The position numbers were made by a program, and so were the translations under genes. Below are positions 7,139-9,758 of a stretch of 9,758 nt of DNA, piece by piece; the first letter of the stretch is position 1, and every line of letters starts with the position of its first letter. The stretch is from Candidatus Poseidoniaceae archaeon (lineage in GTDB: Archaea > Thermoplasmatota > Poseidoniia > Poseidoniales > Poseidoniaceae), in contig DUIP01000072.1 in the NCBI GenBank assembly GCA_013330285.1, positions 4,739 through 14,496 of the forward strand, read 5' to 3'. The notes beneath the pieces were generated by a model, which was not told the DNA's origin, searched no databases, and saw nothing but the letters and a program-made list of their open reading frames with translations.

Positions 7139-7951
7139 GATACTTCGCAATCGGCCGCCATCAACCGCAAGGCTAACTCCACGAATGCCACCCGATGCGG
7201 GAAGCGCCAAGAACGTGAGAGCAGATGCGGTTTCTAAGGGATTGATCAAACGCTCAATTGGAACCTGTCCGAGCCAGCCAGATTGGACTTCCTCAAGCGA
7301 TTTTCCGGTGCGCTCTTGGATTGACGAAGCCAACGAGCCAAGTCTGTCTGTGTCCGTAAATCCTGGCAAGACGTTGTTGATGGTGATGCAAGGTGCCAAT
7401 TCTCTCGAGAGTGTCTTGGCCCAAGATGCCATAGCTCCTCGAAGGGTGTTGGAGAGGCCAATGTTGGGGATTGGTTCCTTGACAGACGTGGAAATAATTT
7501 GGATAATACGACCATAACCTTCTGCTTCCATTCCGGGTGCGAGAAGTTGAGTCAATGTGTGTGCTGCATGAAGGTGGCGTTTGAAAGGGGCCTCAAAGTC
7601 GCTCAAGGCATTGGCCAATAAAGGACCACCAGGTGGGCCTGCTGCGTTGTTGACAAGAATATGCACTGCGCCGCGTTGAGCAAGCAGAGTAGGGATGGCT
7701 GATTGAATGGCATCCTGATCTTCAAGGTCAAGAGCAAGAGGTGTGTGCTCGCCCGAACCTAGGTTCGACAATTCGTCACAAAGAGTGGCGAGAGATGCTG
7801 CATTTCTGGCACAAACTGTGACGTTTGCCCCAGCTTTAGCCATCATCATAGCGGTTGCTCTTCCAATGCCTTTGCTTGCTCCACACACCAAAGCATGCTT
7901 TCCTTTCAATGCCGTGTTAGCGTAGGGGAAGTCATCACCGAGGAGGTCCAT
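7136..7951 (-). CDS. Atypical short-chain dehydrogenase/reductase (BKR-like) lacking the Tyr-xxx-Lys motif
   Basis: A 271-residue Rossmann-fold protein of the SDR superfamily. The N-terminal nucleotide-binding motif is CGASKGIG (23-30), followed by CARN (47-50), a DLED acidic turn (75-78) and NNAAG (101-105). The strand RIIQIISTSVKEPIPNIGLS (148-167) leads to NTLRGAM, then SRELAP, VLPGFTDT (194-201) and the terminal AVDGG (262-266). In classical SDRs a Tyr-x3-Lys stands about 12 residues after the catalytic Ser; here that place holds Ser167-x3-Arg171. The pattern SVKEPIP...LSN..R marks an SDR subgroup annotated as beta-ketoacyl-ACP-reductase-like whose active site departs from the norm, so ordinary oxidoreductase activity should not be assumed. 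I chose the ATG at 7951; the frame continues upstream but would meet the hydrolase gene. It starts 44 bp after the hydrolase stop, probably as an operon. Substrate unknown. Confidence 0.87.
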   Translation of the reverse strand: MDLLGDDFPYANTALKGKHALVCGASKGIGRATAMMMAKAGANVTVCARNAASLATLCDELSNLGSGEHTPLALDLEDQDAIQSAIPTLLAQRGAVHILVNNAAGPPGGPLLANALSDFEAPFKRHLHAAHTLTQLLAPGMEAEGYGRIIQIISTSVKEPIPNIGLSNTLRGAMASWAKTLSRELAPCITINNVLPGFTDTDRLGSLASSIQERTGKSLEEVQSGWLGQVPIERLINPLETASALTFLALPASGGIRGVSLAVDGGRLRSI

Positions 7952-7995
7952 GGACACCGCAGCAGGTAGCCTCACATAGGTCTTGGGATGCCAAC

Positions 7996-8742
7996 TTACA
8001 ACCAATCGATGATGGCATTCAATTGAACCAGCCAGTCATCGCTTGCAACATCAATGACCGAATAGTGGTCACCGGGGAGCCAGAGTTTCTGAACTTCGAC
8101 ACCTTTGGCTTTCATGACTCTGGCATAGGTTTCTGATTGTTCCTTTGGAACATCCTCGTCCCTCTCACCATGGACGAGAAGGATCGAAACGTCTGCTGGA
8201 TGATCGACTGGATTGAGTTGTCGCCAGACCTCTGGCATCTCAGTTGGACCAGCGCCAATCCATCTGCGTACTGCATCGCCTTCATCAGAGAGGTTGGCAT
8301 GATCGGCGGCAATCAGATCCGTAATCGGCGCTTGAGCGATGGTGAGCCAAGGCCTGCGTTCAGCTTTTGAGGCAAGCATCAAGGCGAGATGACCGCCAGC
8401 AGAGTGACCCATAATCATGGAGCGTGTAATGTCAATTCCCGGAAGTAAGGCAAGTTGCCCCCACGCTCGTAGAACATCGGAAAGGGTGTCCATCCAGACA
8501 CCTTCATCTCCATCACTCCAGCCTTTGAATTCAATGTTCCACGCAGCAATGCCAGCCTCAGCAAGATCATCACCAATCGGCCGCATGAGTTCACTCGTCC
8601 ATGCACTTTTCCAAAACCCTCCGTGAATGAGCATCACGCATGGAACCCCGGCAGCGTTTTGGAACGGGGAAGGGTCATCTGGCATGTGAAGGTCAGCAAA
8701 CTGCCATGGTTCGGCACCCCACTGCATCCGGTCAACGCCCAT
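7996..8742 (-). CDS. Alpha/beta hydrolase, kynurenine-formamidase/esterase-like
   Basis: A 248-residue cytoplasmic serine hydrolase. Visible: oxyanion-hole motif LIHGGFWKSAW (38-48), the nucleophile elbow GHSAGGHLAL (112-121) with Ser114, and acid Asp195 in HGERDEDVP (191-199). His226 lies in LPGDHYSVID (222-231). The HGGFW element and the following DDLAEAGIAAWNIEF stretch are typical of the hormone-sensitive-lipase and BD-FAE/kynurenine-formamidase branch, which cleaves small esters or N-formylkynurenine. Given the AMSDH-type dehydrogenase 5 kb away, formamidase activity is an attractive but unproven option; a general carboxylesterase is equally possible. I chose the ATG at 8742, 20 residues before the first conserved positions; an ATG at 8727 is an alternative. 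The open frame upstream of 8742 would overlap the divergent peroxidase gene. It precedes the SDR on the same strand. No signal peptide is present. Confidence 0.88.
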   Translation of the reverse strand: MGVDRMQWGAEPWQFADLHMPDDPSPFQNAAGVPCVMLIHGGFWKSAWTSELMRPIGDDLAEAGIAAWNIEFKGWSDGDEGVWMDTLSDVLRAWGQLALLPGIDITRSMIMGHSAGGHLALMLASKAERRPWLTIAQAPITDLIAADHANLSDEGDAVRRWIGAGPTEMPEVWRQLNPVDHPADVSILLVHGERDEDVPKEQSETYARVMKAKGVEVQKLWLPGDHYSVIDVASDDWLVQLNAIIDWL

Positions 8743-8824
8743 GTTCGCCTTTGTCCGTGTCTTCCCTATCACCCTTGCCTTGAGCCGCACAAGAGTTGAA
8801 GACAGGCGTGCACCACGGCATGGT
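8743..8824. promoter_or_regulatory. Divergent promoter region between hydrolase and peroxidase
   Basis: These 82 bp separate two diverging genes and so should contain both promoters. I see no convincing TATA box, -10/-35 pair, or Shine-Dalgarno site for either start. At the right end a minimal ATG-GTA-TGA frame (8820-8828) overlaps the peroxidase ATG at 8825; it is probably fortuitous. The call rests on gene orientation only. Confidence 0.3.
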
Positions 8825-9274
8825 ATGACCAACCCACTTGATATTGGATTTACAGACATGGATGGTAATGAAACAACCCTTCGAGCCCTTGGTGGTGAAA
8901 GCACCTCAACGTGGGTCGTCGTCAACGTTGCGAGCGCTTGTGGTTTTACTCGTCAATACGCTGGTCTCCAAACGCTCTCCGAACAAGATGGTGTCACCGT
9001 GGTTGGATTCCCATGCAATCAATTTGGCGGGCAGGAACCAGGCACGCATGAAGAGATATGTGCCTTCACAACTGAAAAATTCCAAGTGACGTTTCCCCTC
9101 ATGGCCAAAATTGATGTCAAAGGTTCTGGAGCAGCGCCATTGTTTCAAGCCTTGATCGCAGCTTCTGAAAACACAGGCAATATTCGTTGGAACTTCTCCA
9201 AGTTCGTCATTGACAGCGAGGGCTCAGTCACAAGGTTTGGCTCAAGAGACGAACCCGAGGATCTGCTTGCCTGA
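8825..9274 (+). CDS. Glutathione peroxidase-family thiol peroxidase (cysteine type)
   Basis: A 149-residue thioredoxin-fold peroxidase that reduces hydrogen peroxide or lipid and alkyl hydroperoxides in the cytoplasm; prokaryotic members usually take electrons from thioredoxin. Visible: VVVNVASACGFT (31-42) with peroxidatic Cys39, GFPCNQFGGQEPG (61-73) with Cys64 and Gln70, FPLMAKIDVKG (90-100) and RWNFSKFVID (121-130) with Trp122 and Asn123. Cys39, Gln70, Trp122 and Asn123 complete the catalytic tetrad. No selenocysteine is used. Two points are unusual. The resolving cysteine normally found in EEIxxFC is missing (Thr82 there), while Cys79 lies three residues earlier, in EEIC. The C-terminus stops soon after the PEDL motif, about ten residues short of many homologues. 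The ATG at 8825 gives the usual N-terminus; no Shine-Dalgarno site is seen. It is a single gene, divergent from the hydrolase and convergent with the carbonic anhydrase. Confidence 0.93.
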   Translation: MTNPLDIGFTDMDGNETTLRALGGESTSTWVVVNVASACGFTRQYAGLQTLSEQDGVTVVGFPCNQFGGQEPGTHEEICAFTTEKFQVTFPLMAKIDVKGSGAAPLFQALIAASENTGNIRWNFSKFVIDSEGSVTRFGSRDEPEDLLA

Positions 9275-9296
9275 GCAACGCCGTCCAATGTTCGTT

Positions 9297-9758
9297 TCAA
9301 TCGATGTCGACGAAGTTCACCTGTCCGGTGTCCACATCGTAGATTGCGCCTTCAATTATCGTGTTGGGTTTGACCAATGGATTTTCCCGGAGTGATTTGA
9401 CATCGATGACCAATTTTTCCATTTGGTTTTCGACAACGGCTGGGTGATAGTTGCTTACATCAGCACCAGTGTTGGAGGCGACCGTGTTTCGAACAGAATC
9501 CAAGGTTGCTGCAGCCATGCCACATCGTGTATGGGGCATGATGAGAATCCGATCGCAGTCGAGGACATTGTTCGCAACAATGAGGTCACTCACCATGTTC
9601 GCATTCAGTTGCGCCCCACCATTCCGCATGACTTTCATATCGCCAATGGAGACGCCAAGCGCTTCATGAGGGAGAATTCGACAATCCATGCACGTCAAGA
9701 GGAGAAGATTACGGGCAGGAAGGCCAGGAGTGCCTTGACCATTGAAGCTGGCAACATA
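9297..9758 (-). CDS. Beta-class carbonic anhydrase, N-terminus outside window
   Basis: Zinc enzyme interconverting CO2 and bicarbonate. The 153 C-terminal residues are visible and the frame is open to the right edge, beginning YVASFNGQGTPG. Early in the visible part is LLLLTCMDCRILPHEALG with the CxDxR motif: first zinc Cys and the Asp-Arg dyad. VMRNGGAQ follows, then MPHTRCGMAA with the zinc His and second zinc Cys. The domain closes with IIEGAIYDVDTGQVNFVD. The lengths between motifs fit the short prokaryotic (Cab-like, clade D) enzymes of about 165-190 residues, so only some 15-35 N-terminal residues should be missing. Many homologues have HTDCG; here Arg replaces that Asp. A TTG at 9698 is too close to the zinc motif to be the true start. 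The stop lies 22 bp from the peroxidase stop, in convergent orientation, with no clear terminator hairpin. Probable roles are bicarbonate supply for carboxylases or pH balance. Confidence 0.93.
   Translation of the reverse strand, partial: YVASFNGQGTPGLPARNLLLLTCMDCRILPHEALGVSIGDMKVMRNGGAQLNANMVSDLIVANNVLDCDRILIMPHTRCGMAAATLDSVRNTVASNTGADVSNYHPAVVENQMEKLVIDVKSLRENPLVKPNTIIEGAIYDVDTGQVNFVDID

Noticed and set aside
6801..7517. A 238-codon open frame on the plus strand spanning the end of the nuclease gene and the antisense of the dehydrogenase
   Set aside because: It is out of frame with the DNase I gene and opposite to a clear SDR gene; its translation has no recognisable motif and is rich in Met, Pro, Ser and Trp in a way typical of shadow frames.
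8820..8828. ATG-GTA-TGA minimal upstream frame overlapping the peroxidase start, and a 4-bp TGGT/ACCA hairpin around that start
   Set aside because: Both are short enough to be expected by chance and no ribosome site supports the minimal frame.
8743..8925. 61-residue N-terminal extension of the alpha/beta hydrolase
   Set aside because: It covers the divergent intergenic region and the start of the peroxidase gene, and its Arg- and Ser-rich composition fits non-coding sequence.
9275..9296. Possible bidirectional terminator between the convergent peroxidase and carbonic anhydrase genes
   Set aside because: The 22 bp contain no stable inverted repeat or T-run.
1..9758. CRISPR array, tRNA, rRNA, insertion sequence, integration site or phage-defence system
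   Set aside because: No regularly spaced repeats, cloverleaf-like genes, transposase or defence-type domains were seen; all coding space is filled by metabolic and housekeeping-type genes.

Overview
This window is a dense, mid-GC stretch (about half G+C by eye) of a prokaryotic chromosome. It holds eleven protein genes, little non-coding DNA, and no RNA gene, insertion sequence, CRISPR array or long repeat that I could find. Shine-Dalgarno-like sites are clear at only a couple of starts, several starts lack one, and many proteins are acidic. Together with the gene mix this fits a marine planktonic lineage; Marine Group II archaea (Poseidoniales) are my leading guess. That is an inference at low to moderate confidence, and a bacterium is not excluded.

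Layout. (1) Positions 1-6072, minus strand: a likely operon read right to left. The order is TPR-repeat protein, luciferase-like (LLM) flavin monooxygenase, asparaginase-II family amidohydrolase, 2-aminomuconate-semialdehyde-type aldehyde dehydrogenase, stand-alone LON substrate-binding-domain protein, and panB (cut by the window edge). Gaps are 68, 9, 2, 38 and 52 bp. The middle three (monooxygenase, amidase, dehydrogenase) are the most tightly coupled and look like a catabolic unit. (2) 6073-6160: a divergent control region with a small dyad over an AT-rich core. (3) 6161-7135, plus strand: a secreted or membrane-anchored DNase I-like nuclease very close in sequence to animal DNase I. (4) 7136-8742, minus strand: an alpha/beta hydrolase followed by an atypical short-chain dehydrogenase. 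(5) 8825-9274, plus strand: a thiol glutathione peroxidase-like protein. (6) 9297-9758, minus strand: a beta-carbonic anhydrase cut by the right window edge.

How the genes may work together. The aldehyde dehydrogenase carries both substrate-binding arginines known from ALDH8A1 and bacterial AMSDH, enzymes of tryptophan (kynurenine) and 2-aminophenol catabolism. The nearby HGG-type alpha/beta hydrolase resembles kynurenine formamidases and related esterases. The asparaginase-like protein has the family's Ser-Lys and Cys motifs, but Glu stands where the zinc-binding Lys is expected. The segment may therefore encode part of an amino-acid or aromatic catabolic route with a re-purposed amidase. 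The DNase I would let the cell use extracellular DNA.

Most notable points: the eukaryote-like DNase I; the LLM/amidase/AMSDH cassette with its altered metal site; a peroxidase whose resolving cysteine is displaced by one helical turn; an SDR lacking Tyr-xxx-Lys; and convergent genes whose two stop codons form one TGATCA palindrome.
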